DNA from: JAIXWP01 sp041391745
GTDB lineage: Bacteria; Bacteroidota; Bacteroidia; Flavobacteriales_D; Sanyastnellaceae
Reading direction: 5' to 3'
DNA: 64,000 nt
NCBI GenBank assembly: GCA_041391745.1
Contig: JAWKNK010000011.1
Coordinates: 52,841 to 116,840 of the forward strand
Shown here piece by piece: positions 39,160 to 48,806 of this stretch. The notes under the pieces are model-generated. The model made no database searches, was not told where the DNA came from, and saw nothing but the letters and a program-made list of their open reading frames with translations. Position 1 is the first letter of the stretch; the number at the start of each line of letters is the position of its first letter. Both the position numbers and the translations under genes were made by a program.

Positions 39160-40686
39160 ATGATACTAGAAAAAGAAATTCAAAGCATCGAGCTAACTTA
39201 TCTCGAATTGTCAGACTACAGTGAGTTGAAAGGGGTGATGATTTCATCCTATAGCACCATGCCAGATGTCTATTGGAAGGAAGCTCAAATTGAAAAGCTC
39301 ATCGACATTTTTCCAGAAGGCCAAGTGGTCATCAAAGTGAACGGCAACATTGCCGGTTGTGCTTTGTCTATAGTAGTGGATGAAAAACTACTTCAGGAAA
39401 ACACAACTACAGAGAAATCACAGGAAATTTCACTTTCTCCACACACAAAATCAATGGTGATCGCCTTTACGGAATTGATGTCTTCATTAAGCCCGAATAC
39501 CGCGGTCTTCGATTGGGTAGAAGGCTTTATGACTACAGAAAGGAATTGTGTGAAAAGCTCAATTTAAAGGGAATCGCTTTCGGCGGTCGTATTCCTAACT
39601 ATCACAAGTATGCTGCTGATATGACTCCGAAGCAGTATATCGAAAAAGTGAAAAGCAGAGAAATCCATGATCCGGTTCTGAATTTTCAAATCTCCAATGA
39701 CTTTCACCCCGTGCGAATTCTGCAAGGTTATCTGGAAGGTGACACAGCATCAAATGAATATGCAGTGCTGCTCGAATGGGATAATATTTATTATGAAGAA
39801 GAATCACCCACGGCAGCAGTCACAAAAAAGTAGTGAGGCTTGGCTTGATTCAATGGCAAATGCGTCCCTATCGCAACGTGGAAGATTTGATGGAACAGGT
39901 TGAATTTTTTTGTGGATGCCGTTTCTGGTTATCGCGCCGACTTTGCAGTTTTTCCGAATTCTTCAATGCCCATTGATGGCCGAACACAATCACTTGTCGG
40001 AAGCCCATGCCATTCGCGAGTTGGCAAAGCATACAGATGCTATTGTGAGAAAATTCATGGAGCTTTCTATTTCCTATAATATCAATATCATCACAGGGAG
40101 TATGCCTGAATTGGACGAAGGAAATTGTTGAATGTGGGCTACCTCTGTAAGCGAGATGGTAGCATCGAGCGCTATGAGAAAATTCATGTACTCCAGACGA
40201 AGCAAAAGTTTGGGGAATGCAGGGAGGAAGTAAGATTCAAACCTTCGATACCGATTGTGGTAAAATCCAGGAATATTGATTTGCTATGATTCTGAATTCC
40301 CAGAATTGTCTCGAATTCTCGCCGATGATGGAATGGATATTCTATTTGTGCCCTTCCTTACCGATACACAAAACGGCTACTCTCGTGTACGCCATTGTGC
40401 CCAAGCACGCGCTATTGAAAACGAATGTTATGTGGCCATCTCCGGCAGCGTAGGTAATTTACCGAATGTACACAACATGGATATTCAGTATGCCCAATCC
40501 GCTGTATTGACACCATGCGATTTTGCCTTTCCAACCACAGGTATTAAAGCAGAAGCGACCGCCAATTCGGAAATGATTCTTCTCGCCGATGTAGATGTAG
40601 ACCTCCTCCGAGAACTCCACCAATTCGGCAGCGTCCGCAATCTAAAAGATAGAAGAAAGGATTTGTTTTTACTTGAGAGGAAGTAG
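39160..40686 (+). CDS. GNAT acetyltransferase-carbon-nitrogen hydrolase fusion, frameshifted
   Basis: A fusion of about 508 residues read over several indels (near 39465, 39830, 39905, 40125, 40185 and 40275). The first half is a GNAT domain, with the acetyl-CoA loop near EYRGLRLGRRLYDYRKELC and FGGRIPNYHKYA. The second half is a nitrilase-superfamily hydrolase with all three catalytic residues: Glu in DFAVFPEFFN, Lys in RYEKIHVTP and Cys in ICYDSEFPELS. The same two-domain architecture is known in other bacteria; amide hydrolysis is likely, substrate unknown. Array B starts right after its stop. Confidence 0.85.
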
Positions 40687-40894
40687 AGGAAAGGGAAACA
40701 AGAAGACAAGATTCAAGGATTCAAGGATTCAGAAATTCAAGGATTCAAGAGGACAAGAAGACAAGGATTCTAGCTGATTCAAGAGGTCAATGGTCCAGAA
40801 AATATGGTTACTAGATTCCTCGAATCCTAGTTCCTAGTTTCTTGTTCCTTGTTCCTTGTTCCTAGTTCCTTGTTCCTAGAATCCTTGTCCTCTT
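40687..40894. repeat. Purine-rich word array B, two inverted halves
   Basis: Left half (40687-40790) has AAGGATTC, AGGACAAG and AAGACAAGG on the plus strand, following the plus-strand hydrolase. Right half (about 40812-40894) has the same words on the minus strand, following the minus-strand T9SS gene. The halves meet near an AT-rich 40795-40811. Each half is thus co-oriented with the gene it follows. Confidence 0.85.
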
Positions 40895-40904
40895 AAACCT
40901 CCCC

Positions 40905-41896
40905 TTATTTCTTTACCATTCTTTGAATTTGTCCGCTTTCCGTGCGGATGATGTAGATGCCATCATTCCATTGCGATACGTTGAGAGTGGTGACAGAAGT
41001 GGTAAGTTGACCATTCCAAATCATCTTGCCAACCATATCATAGATTTCAATTTCTCTGATGGTGCTCCAAAGATTTTCACCTCGGTAGAAGCAGGATTAG
41101 GATAAACTTGAAGATTGTTAGTGTCTTCTTCGTCGGTAATTTCAGTGGTGCTTGTTACAGTGCTTGGTCCGAAATGGAAAACCGTGCCACTAGGTGGTTC
41201 TGAATTCAATAGACCTTCTTGAGAAATGGATCCTGACATAGGGTTGAACACTACCACTGAAGGATCAGATGGATCGCCACCTATCGACCAAATGCCGCCC
41301 CAAGTGGTGCCCGAAACTGCCAAGTCGTAACCGAGAATACATGTTGGACTTTCAAATTCGTGAATCAATGATCCTTCTTTGATGGTATTCGGTCCGGAAG
41401 CGAAAATCAAAGCTGTTGTCAGTTTCATAAATCCAGAGTTGGAAATTCGTGATATTATTGAATGTTCCATTAGCGGCAAATTCATCATAGAATCCCACAT
41501 TCTTCCATTCCACTTTTACAATTCTGCTGCCTTCTTCTCCATCCACTTGATAGTTGATTTCACTGACTACTTCAGTTTCACTGGCATTCATCACATCTGA
41601 TAGGTACGGCACCATCAAATTGAAAGTACCTCCGATATAGGGAGAGTTGAGTTCTGAACCGAGCTTGACATTTGAAGTTCTGTAATGACTGAACCGAAGA
41701 ATGTAAAATCAAACCCCAGTGGAACTATAAATTCCGGATCGTCCCACACCTCGGCAGGGATCAATGAGGTAGGGTTATCTAGGTTTTGATACGTTTCGTT
41801 CAGCGATGTAAGGCTGTAAGGAAACTCTTGCGCATTGCTCGCCAAAGGCGCTGCCAAAGCGATAAAAATGGATAAGGGTAGAATATTAGTTCGCAT
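40905..41896 (-). CDS. Secreted protein with T9SS type A sorting domain, frameshifted
   Basis: About 330 residues over four segments, with indels near 41610, 41430 and 41055. The signal peptide ends PLASNAQ. The body reads LGFDFTFFGSVITELQ, INYQVDGEEGSRIVKVEWKN and FQLWIYETDNSFDFRF, a pattern common in Bacteroidota surface beta-sandwich proteins. The end is LQVYPNPASTEVKI then a restored MIWNGQL to RMVKK, a T9SS type A tail, with the stop at 40905. Cargo of the type IX secretion system, function unknown. It converges on the hydrolase gene across array B. Confidence 0.75.
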
Positions 41897-41975
41897 AATC
41901 TGTGTTGTTTCAAATCATAGACGAATAACTTGCCCGGATGTTACTTTAATTTTGCATTTAATAATTCTCTACGCT

Positions 41976-42347
41976 ATGCTCAAAGCAGTTTTAACTATTG
42001 GAATGCTTGTACTTTCCAACACCTTTATGACATTGGCTTGGTATGGACACTTGAAATTTGCCGAGTGGAAATGGTTTAGTAAGCTTGGATTAGTTGCAGT
42101 AATCCTTATCAGCTGGGGAATCGCATTATTTGAGTATGTGTTTCAAGTTCCAGCAAATAAAATAGGTTTTAAGGGAAACGGAGGACCATTTACTTTAATA
42201 GAACTAAAGGTCATACAAGAAGTGATTACACTAATTGTATTTACATTTTTTACTCTAATTGTTTTTAAAACAGAGTCCTTTAAGTGGAATCACTTTGTAG
42301 CATTTGGACTACTGGTGCTGGCAGTGTATTTTATGTTTAAAAAATAA
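41976..42347 (+). CDS. DMT-superfamily small membrane protein (DUF486-like)
   Basis: A 123-residue protein with four predicted helices, like half of an EamA transporter. The signatures are MTLAWYGHLKF near residues 18-28 and WGIALFEYVFQVPANKIG; both resemble DUF486 proteins. I chose the ATG at 41976 because it follows a TAATTTTG -7 box (41947-41954) and gives the family-like N-terminus. Function is not established; a homodimeric efflux transporter is likely. It stands alone between the divergent T9SS gene and array C. Confidence 0.8.
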   Translation: MLKAVLTIGMLVLSNTFMTLAWYGHLKFAEWKWFSKLGLVAVILISWGIALFEYVFQVPANKIGFKGNGGPFTLIELKVIQEVITLIVFTFFTLIVFKTESFKWNHFVAFGLLVLAVYFMFKK

Positions 42348-42361
42348 TACAGCTTCCCTAA

Positions 42362-42698
42362 CTGTTCCTTGTTCTTTGTTCCTTGTTCCTTGTTCCTTGT
42401 TCCTTGTCCTCTTGTTCCTTGTTCCTTGAATCCTAGAATTCTTGTTCTTTGTTCCTTGTTCCTAGAATCCTAGAATCCTAGAATTCTTGTTCTTTGTTCC
42501 TAGAATCCTTGAATCCTAGAATTCTTGTTCCTAGAATCCTTGTCCCCTTGTCGAAGAACGGTTCCTGATCCCGAATCAAGTTCGGGACGAAGGACGAATC
42601 CTTGTTCCTTGAATCCTTGATTCCTAGAATCCTCGAATTCTTGAATTCTTGTTCCTTGTTCCTCGAATCCTCGTCTCCTCGTCTCCTCGTCGAAGGAG
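42362..42698. repeat. Purine-rich word array C, largest copy, minus-strand sense
   Basis: About 337 bases composed of words ttgttcc, ttgaatcc, tagaatcc, tagaattc, ctcgtctc (minus strand: GGAACAA, GGATTCAA, GGATTCTA, GAGACGAG). Runs of the same word occur at both ends. The hairpin cccgaatcaagttcggg is repeated exactly at 42570-42586. The array ends at the base before the stop codon of the minus-strand RsmI-like gene. Confidence 0.9.
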
Positions 42699-43406
42699 TC
42701 ACCCCTTCCCAATAGCAAACATCACCGGCCGCGTGTGGATTTTGGGAGGTCGGTTGATCCATTCATCTATTGTTTTGGTGCTGATTTGCTCTGATTCTAA
42801 CGTAAGGTCGGCGGCAACCGTTAATAACGTGTTGGGCGACAAATTATTGACCACATCTTCAAATAACGACTCGTTGCGGTATGGCGCGTCCATAAACAGC
42901 TGAGTTTGTTCATGTTTGGTAGCCAAAAGCTCCAATTGTTTGAGCTTTTTGATGCGCTCCGAACGCTCTTTTGGCAAATAACCATTGAAAGCAAAACTTT
43001 GCCCATTTAGTCCTGAAGCCATGATAGTCAGCAAGATAGAGCTTGGGCCGGTAAGTGGCACTACCTGGATCCCCATGTCGTGAGCTGCTTTCACCACCTT
43101 GGCTCCCGGATCAGCAACGCAAGGAACTCCCGCTTCGCTCAAAAGTCCAATAGAATGTCCTGACAAGCAAGGAGTTAGAAATTCAAGATAGTTGATGTTT
43201 TTGGTGTGCTCGTTGAGCATTTGAAAATCAATGGTATCAAAATCTTTATCAAATCCGATAGCGCGCAAGTACCTACGGGCACTTTTTATTTCTTCTACAA
43301 TAAAATAATTCAATTCTGCCACAATAGGCGGAACAATAGGAATGGTGGTAGCGATTGCCTGTCCTCCAAGGGAATTGGGAATGAGATAAAGTTTGCCTTT
43401 TTTCAT
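42699..43406 (-). CDS. RsmI-like tetrapyrrole-methylase-family rRNA methyltransferase
   Basis: A 235-residue SAM-dependent methyltransferase. Motifs are LYLIPNSLG at the start, FIVEEIKSARRYL, SEAGVPCVADPGAKVVKAAH and VPLTGPSSILLTIMASGLNG, as in RsmI, which 2'-O-methylates C1402 of 16S rRNA. It is shorter than Escherichia coli RsmI and lacks the C-terminal domain, so it is probably the second RsmI paralogue common in Bacteroidota. Its stop is the edge of array C. The PUR-family gene lies upstream, separated by a terminator. Confidence 0.82.
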   Translation of the reverse strand: MKKGKLYLIPNSLGGQAIATTIPIVPPIVAELNYFIVEEIKSARRYLRAIGFDKDFDTIDFQMLNEHTKNINYLEFLTPCLSGHSIGLLSEAGVPCVADPGAKVVKAAHDMGIQVVPLTGPSSILLTIMASGLNGQSFAFNGYLPKERSERIKKLKQLELLATKHEQTQLFMDAPYRNESLFEDVVNNLSPNTLLTVAADLTLESEQISTKTIDEWINRPPKIHTRPVMFAIGKG

Positions 43407-43419
43407 TATTTCAAATAAA

Positions 43420-43444
43420 AAGGACTGTCCATCAGACAGTCCTT
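43420..43444 (-). terminator. Intrinsic terminator between the PUR and RsmI-like genes
   Basis: AAGGACTGTC-CATCA-GACAGTCCTT is a 10-bp perfect stem with an A-run on the plus strand (T-run on the minus strand). It lies 31 bases after the PUR gene stop. Confidence 0.8.
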
Positions 43445-43475
43445 AAAAAGTATCAAGGTTAATTAAGCACTTTTA

Positions 43476-43841
43476 TTACAAATCCTCGAAGTTCACTTCA
43501 TCTGAATTTTCAGAATGGTTCACTGCGGATTCAGGTTGATCATTGTTGTATTCGCGACGTTCAGCGCTTCTGTATTGACCAGTATCCTGTAGTTGTTTGA
43601 TGTGATCAAAAGATTCTTGCAGACCTGCCATGAATTTTTCGAAGTCTTCTTTGTACAAGAAAATCTTGTGTTTTTCAAAGCTAAAATTGCCGTTGTCATC
43701 CACACCAGAACGCTTAGACTCTGTGATAGTCATAAACAAATCGTTACCACGGGTGGCTTTCACATCAAAAAAATACGTTCTCTTTCCTGCTCTCACAGAG
43801 GTTGAAAACACGTCGTCTCGGTAGAAATTTCCTTCACTCAT
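43476..43841 (-). CDS. PUR-family nucleic-acid-binding protein (DUF3276)
   Basis: A 121-residue protein matching the small Bacteroidota PUR-alpha-like family: VRAGKRTYFFDVKATRGNDL, ITESKRSG and FEKHKIFLYKEDFEKFM, followed by an acidic tail. It binds single-stranded DNA or RNA in related organisms. It has a consensus promoter at 43881-43909 and its own terminator, so it is monocistronic. Confidence 0.9.
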   Translation of the reverse strand: MSEGNFYRDDVFSTSVRAGKRTYFFDVKATRGNDLFMTITESKRSGVDDNGNFSFEKHKIFLYKEDFEKFMAGLQESFDHIKQLQDTGQYRSAERREYNNDQPESAVNHSENSDEVNFEDL

Positions 43842-43880
43842 AGACAGTCTTATTTTGGTTTTTTAAGGTAGTAGTATTGC

Positions 43881-43909
43881 CAAATGTAATAGGTTCAGAC
43901 AAAAAACAA
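43881..43909 (-). promoter_or_regulatory. Bacteroidota-type promoter of the PUR gene
   Basis: On the minus strand, TTG (43909-43907), an 18-base spacer and TACATTTG (43888-43881). The leader to the ATG at 43841 is about 35 bases. Confidence 0.65.
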
Positions 43910-43935
43910 AAATTCTAGCTTCATTTTTTATCTGC

Positions 43936-45063
43936 TCAGGCATTTCTCAAACCAGGACTGCAACGGTACCTATCCTCTTGATAATACTGATATAGTTGCT
44001 CCAAAAGCGTTACACAATGCTCTTTTCCTAATTCATTCCCCCACTGAATCAGACCTTTAGGGTAATTTACACCTTTTGTCATCGCAAGATCCAAATCCTC
44101 GGCATTGGCTATATGGAGGTAAAGAGCATCATAAGCTTCATTGATAAGCATTACTAAGATGCGCTGAAATACATTCTGCTTTATATTCTCATCTTCACTT
44201 GCTTGAGGTACAGTCGCTCCTTCAGCGTAGTTGAAATAGCCTCGTCCTGATTTGCGGCCGTACCATTTTGCTTCCACCAGTTTTTTCTGAGTGATGCTTG
44301 GTCGGTATCGTGGATCAAAATAAAATGCGGTAAACACACTTTCGGTAACTGCATAATTCACATCATTGCCGATTAAGTCCATCAACTCAAAAGGACCCAT
44401 TCTGAATCCACCATCGCGCATGGCCTGATCGATCGTAGCCATATCTGCAATTCCTTCTTCATAAATGCGTAACGCTTCAGAATAGAATGGTCGTGCCACA
44501 CGATTCACAATAAATCCAGGTGTGTCTTTCGCTACTACAGGAACTTTTTTCCAACTGCGAATAAGTTCTACCGTTGATGCAATCAGCTTTTCATCCGATT
44601 GAATGGCTGGAATAATTTCTACCAATGGCATTAATGGCGCAGGGTTGAAGAAATGTATTCCCATCACACGCTCAGGCTTGCTGCACGCGCTGGCAATAGC
44701 TGTTATTGAAAGAGAGGATGTATTTGATGCTAATATGCAAGAAGGTTTGCAAATGCTATCCAATTGAGAGAAGATGGATTTTTTTACATCCAAATTTTCT
44801 ACAATAGCTTCTATGATGAGGTCGCACTGATCAAGGGCTGCAATTTCTTTTGCAATTGATATTCTTCCCCGAATGGCATCCGCTGTCTCTTGAGTGATTT
44901 TTTCTTTAGCTACCAGCTTCTCAAATGTTGCCTTTAGTTGGATAGATGCTCGTTCTAATGCAGCTTCCTGCGCATCAAACAAAATAACATTTTCTCCTGC
45001 AGTGGCTGCTACTTGTGCAATTCCAGAACCCATTGCTCCGGCACCAATAATACCTACTTTCAT
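43936..45063 (-). CDS. 3-hydroxyacyl-CoA dehydrogenase (PaaH/Hbd-like)
   Basis: A 375-residue NAD-dependent dehydrogenase. The Rossmann loop is GAGAMGSGIAQ, the catalytic region ILASNTSSLSITAIA and MGIHFFNPAP, with KDTPGFIVNRVARPF opening the C-terminal domain. It carries two C-terminal helical domains, longer than the 280-residue Hbd type and closer to PaaH. It oxidises 3-hydroxyacyl-CoA in beta-oxidation or aromatic degradation. A TACCTTCG box lies about 20 bases upstream of the start. No beta-oxidation neighbours are visible. Confidence 0.9.
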   Translation of the reverse strand: MKVGIIGAGAMGSGIAQVAATAGENVILFDAQEAALERASIQLKATFEKLVAKEKITQETADAIRGRISIAKEIAALDQCDLIIEAIVENLDVKKSIFSQLDSICKPSCILASNTSSLSITAIASACSKPERVMGIHFFNPAPLMPLVEIIPAIQSDEKLIASTVELIRSWKKVPVVAKDTPGFIVNRVARPFYSEALRIYEEGIADMATIDQAMRDGGFRMGPFELMDLIGNDVNYAVTESVFTAFYFDPRYRPSITQKKLVEAKWYGRKSGRGYFNYAEGATVPQASEDENIKQNVFQRILVMLINEAYDALYLHIANAEDLDLAMTKGVNYPKGLIQWGNELGKEHCVTLLEQLYQYYQEDRYRCSPGLRNA

Positions 45064-45128
45064 AGAAATCTCTATTTTTAGAAAGCGAAGGTACTACTTA
45101 AGAAGCTTTTTACTTTCTTTATGGCCGC

Positions 45129-47330
45129 ATGAATTTGAAGAGAAGAATAGGCATACTCACCTGTATTTGCATCATGTTCGCATCGTTGGATGGGATGGCA
45201 CAATCTCCAATGGCATACTTGGAGTTTGGCGATAGCTATGCTCAAAAAGGCCAATGGGAAGAGGCATACGCCTATTATTCAAAAGCGGTGGCACTTGATT
45301 CCACGATATTTTTAGCGATATATAAAATGGCAGAGGCAGCTCAGAAAACGAAGCGCTATCAAGAAGCGCTCAACTTTTTTGAAAAATCGTACGCAAAAGA
45401 TGAAGGCAAATTGATGCCCGACGAACTCTTTCACATGGCATCAATTCAAAAAACTTTAGGGCGCTATGAAGATGCTTTGGTCAATTTTAAAAAATACACG
45501 AAGAAAAACTCGAAGAACAAAAAATCAGACAACTATAAAAAGGCCATGCAGGAAATTGAAACCTGCACTTGGATATTAAGCTACAAAAACAAGAAAGCAG
45601 AGTATGATGTAAAGCGATTGCACAAGCGGGAAGGTGAGGAGCAAAGCGAAAACATCAATAAGATTGAAAGCGGTAAAATTTATTACAGCGCATTTAATCA
45701 TGCTTCTGAAGAGTGGCAAATCGAAAAGGCTGGAATAGATGATTCGCTGTTGATAGATGTGGAAGTAGTGGCCAAGAGCAAGGATGCGAGCTATGCCAAT
45801 CTCACTTCTTCGAATGCGGGTGAATGGTATTTCACTTTTTGTGATTCTACAGGTTGTGAAATTCGTAAAACAATATCAGCGACGTTGGATTTGAATAGTT
45901 CAGAACCATTGCGCACCATAGGTTGTAATAATTGCAACACCTCCATGCCTTTTATAACTGAAGTAGATGGAGAAGAATATTTATTTTTTGTGTCGGATAG
46001 AATGGGTGGAGAAGGTGGAATGGATATATGGTTTGCCAAGTCGAGCAATGGAACATTTATCAATCCTGAGAACGCCGGTCCAATTGTGAATACTCCGGGC
46101 GATGAAGTGGCACCTTCGTATTACAATGGAGCACTCTATTTTTCTTCAGACTGGCACAAGGGCTTCGGTGGGTTTGATATTGTGAAAATAACGGGAACGC
46201 CTTCCAAATGGGGATTCCCTGAGAATATCGGCAAAGAATTCAATAGCTCTTATAATGATATGTATTATCGCGAACAAGGCGATTCTTTAATCTATTTATC
46301 TTCCAACAGACCAGCAGATGAGAAGGTGGAAATTTGTTGTAACGACATTTTTGAATACAAGAAAAAAATAACGCAGAAGATAGATGAGCAGCAACTGGCC
46401 ATCGAATCTTTGAGTGAGTTAAACAGCATTCTGCCTGTAACACTTTATTTTCACAACGATGAACCGAACCCTCGTTCGGTTGACTCCACTACGGTATTAA
46501 CCTACTATGAAGCATACAATTCTTACTTGAACAGGTATGATGAATATAAAAAGGCAGTAACCTTAGGGTTGAGCGTCGAGGGTGCAGAGGATCAAGTATC
46601 TGAGTTGGACGACTTTTATGATTTGAAAGTAAAAAAGGGATTTGCGGATTTAAGGTTATTCAAAAAATTGCTACTGTCTGAATTGGAACAAGGCAAGTCG
46701 ATTAAAATTCAAGTCAGAGGTTTTGCGAGTCCACGAGCAAAGAGCGATTATAACAAGCGACTTACGCAACGCAGGATTGCTTCATTGGTAAATGATATGC
46801 GTATCGCATCCGATAGTGTGTTTGCTCCTTACATGAATGGTACTGCGGCAAATGGAGCACAACTGGTTTTTGAGGCGCTTCCTTTCGGAGAAGATCAAAG
46901 TGCTAAGAACGTAAGTGATGATTTGAAAAATGAAAAGGAATCCATTTATAGCCGTGGCGCTCGCCTTGAACGAAAGATTGAAATTCAAACTGCCATACTC
47001 GAGAAGAATCTGGCAGGCGATAGCACTTCTATTTATTTGGAAGAAGAGTCTTTTGACTTCGGGAAGATTTCGAAATTTGGAACAGTTCACCATGATTTTA
47101 TTTTAAAAAACACCACTGCTTTTCCACTTCAAATTGACTCGGTAGTGGCAAGTTGTGGATGCACCGAACCTGTCCTTCCCGATATGATTATTCCTGCAAA
47201 CGGTGAGTTAACAATGGATGTAGGCTTCAGTCCCTTTGGAGGAAGAGGAAGGGAGTTCAAATTTGTTACGATTTATCTTCACGGTGAAAAACCAAGAGTG
47301 ATCACCATTTCTGCTGATATTCAAGATTAA
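45129..47330 (+). CDS. TPR-PD40-OmpA-like-DUF1573 multidomain envelope protein
   Basis: A 733-residue exported protein. A signal peptide ends DGMAQS. TPR-like repeats span about residues 28-135 (AYYSKAVALDSTIFLAIYKM; YQEALNFFEKSYAKDEG). A WD40-like PD40 beta-propeller follows at about 175-420 (VSDRMGGEGGMDIWFAKSS; YFSSDWHKGFGGFDIVKI). An OmpA-like region at about 500-620 has VRGFASPRAKSDYNKRLTQRR. The C-terminal 105 residues are a DUF1573 domain (FDFGKISKFG; SCGCTEPVLP; SPFGGRGRE). TPR-PD40-OmpA proteins tether T9SS machinery or the envelope to peptidoglycan; the DUF1573 end is an unusual addition. Frame intact. Confidence 0.85.
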   Translation: MNLKRRIGILTCICIMFASLDGMAQSPMAYLEFGDSYAQKGQWEEAYAYYSKAVALDSTIFLAIYKMAEAAQKTKRYQEALNFFEKSYAKDEGKLMPDELFHMASIQKTLGRYEDALVNFKKYTKKNSKNKKSDNYKKAMQEIETCTWILSYKNKKAEYDVKRLHKREGEEQSENINKIESGKIYYSAFNHASEEWQIEKAGIDDSLLIDVEVVAKSKDASYANLTSSNAGEWYFTFCDSTGCEIRKTISATLDLNSSEPLRTIGCNNCNTSMPFITEVDGEEYLFFVSDRMGGEGGMDIWFAKSSNGTFINPENAGPIVNTPGDEVAPSYYNGALYFSSDWHKGFGGFDIVKITGTPSKWGFPENIGKEFNSSYNDMYYREQGDSLIYLSSNRPADEKVEICCNDIFEYKKKITQKIDEQQLAIESLSELNSILPVTLYFHNDEPNPRSVDSTTVLTYYEAYNSYLNRYDEYKKAVTLGLSVEGAEDQVSELDDFYDLKVKKGFADLRLFKKLLLSELEQGKSIKIQVRGFASPRAKSDYNKRLTQRRIASLVNDMRIASDSVFAPYMNGTAANGAQLVFEALPFGEDQSAKNVSDDLKNEKESIYSRGARLERKIEIQTAILEKNLAGDSTSIYLEEESFDFGKISKFGTVHHDFILKNTTAFPLQIDSVVASCGCTEPVLPDMIIPANGELTMDVGFSPFGGRGREFKFVTIYLHGEKPRVITISADIQD

Positions 47331-47381
47331 AACATTTGTTGTTTTGTCTTTTATTCAGTTTCTTCACGCAAAATTCAGAAA

Positions 47382-48806
47382 ATGAAATCTTTAACCACCG
47401 CAGTGTTGCTCGCAGGCCTGATGAGCTGCACGCAGATTGCAAAGAGCCAGGATACTTGGCAAGTTGGAAATACTACACTCACAGAAATTGATCTGGTAAC
47501 AGGTGTCAATCTTCCTTGGGAAATTCTTTGGGGACCAGATGATTATATCTGGGCTACTACGCGTCCGGGTTATGTGATTCGCATCAATCCTGAAACAGGG
47601 AATTATACCACAATTTTAGATAAGTCTTCTGTAGTTCCTCAGAACGGCAGCGGCGAACCTGGAATGTTGGGGATGGCTTTGCATCCAGATTTCGAAAACA
47701 ATCCAAAGGTGTATATCGTGTACAATTATATGTCGGGTCAAAACGTACGTGAACGTTTGTCAATGTTTGACTGGGATGGCACCAATTTGATCAATGAAGA
47801 ATATTTGATTACAGATATTTTAGGAAACTGGATTCACGATGGTTCACGTCTTTTGGTAACGCCAGACAACAAACTATTGATGTCAACCGGAGATAAAGGT
47901 GACGGTACAAATCCTGTTGGTCACAGTTCGCAAACACTTTCATCTTTAAATGGAAAAATTTTGCGCATCAACCTGGATGGAACTGTTCCGGATGATAACC
48001 CTATTGCAGATAGCTATGTGTATTCATGGGGTCACCGAAATGGCCAAGGTTTGTGCTTGGGACCAAACGGAATCATCTATGAAAGTGAGCATGGACAAAG
48101 CAATTCGGATGAATTGAATATTCTTGAACCAAATAGAAATTTCGGATGGCCTGCTGTGCAAGGCGTGTGCAACACAGCTGCTGAAATTACTTATTGTGAA
48201 GACAACAATATCAAGGAACCTATTATGGAATGGTCTCCTTGTATTGCCGTAAATGGTATTGAATATTACAATCACCCTGCTATTCCTGAATGGCAAAACT
48301 CTATCATCATGGCCGTGCTTGGTGGACTCGGAGCAAACTACAAACGTGTGGCCGTGCTTCACATGAGTGCTGATGGACTTACTGTGGAGTCTGAGGATTT
48401 GTATTTCCAGTCCATAGGACAACGTTTTAGAGACGTTTGTTTCAATCCTTATACAGGTTCAGTTTACGTAGCATGTAATGGTTTGCAATATCCGGGCAAT
48501 GGTCCAAACATTATCAAGGAGTTTAAAAACATGGCTTATTTGAGTGTTGAAGATGCAAAAACTTCTGTAGATCAAACACTCGAATTATATCCGAATCCTG
48601 CTACGACTGTAACATCCCTCAACTTTAGTGATAGTTTTATGGGAGGAAAAGTGAGTGTGTATGCGTTTACTGGAGAAACAATTTTGGAAGACAATATCAA
48701 TTCAAGTAAAATGGAATTGAATTGTGAGAAGTGGGCTGCGGGAACTTATTTCGTAAGGGCTGTTTCTGACAAAGGAACCATCACTAAAACATTTGTGATT
48801 CAATAA
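47382..48806 (+). CDS. Secreted PQQ-type sugar dehydrogenase with T9SS sorting domain
   Basis: A 474-residue protein. A lipoprotein-like or classical signal (GLMSCTQIAKSQ) precedes a six-bladed soluble glucose/aldose dehydrogenase fold: LVTGVNLPWEILWGPDDYIW, GEPGMLGMALHPDFENN, DGSRLLVTPDNKLLMSTGD, YVYSWGHRNGQGLCLGP and ESEHGQSNSDELN, the family's catalytic-His and calcium/PQQ motifs. It ends with a type A T9SS tail (LELYPNPATTVTSLNFSD to ITKTFVIQ). It would oxidise sugars at the cell surface. The TonB-receptor start overlaps its stop by one base. Confidence 0.88.
   Translation: MKSLTTAVLLAGLMSCTQIAKSQDTWQVGNTTLTEIDLVTGVNLPWEILWGPDDYIWATTRPGYVIRINPETGNYTTILDKSSVVPQNGSGEPGMLGMALHPDFENNPKVYIVYNYMSGQNVRERLSMFDWDGTNLINEEYLITDILGNWIHDGSRLLVTPDNKLLMSTGDKGDGTNPVGHSSQTLSSLNGKILRINLDGTVPDDNPIADSYVYSWGHRNGQGLCLGPNGIIYESEHGQSNSDELNILEPNRNFGWPAVQGVCNTAAEITYCEDNNIKEPIMEWSPCIAVNGIEYYNHPAIPEWQNSIIMAVLGGLGANYKRVAVLHMSADGLTVESEDLYFQSIGQRFRDVCFNPYTGSVYVACNGLQYPGNGPNIIKEFKNMAYLSVEDAKTSVDQTLELYPNPATTVTSLNFSDSFMGGKVSVYAFTGETILEDNINSSKMELNCEKWAAGTYFVRAVSDKGTITKTFVIQ

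Noticed and set aside
42478..42762. ORF of 94 residues with repeats of DSRNKEQEF on the minus strand
   Set aside because: It is only the translation of array C words; it overlaps the RsmI-like gene end and has no family or start signal.
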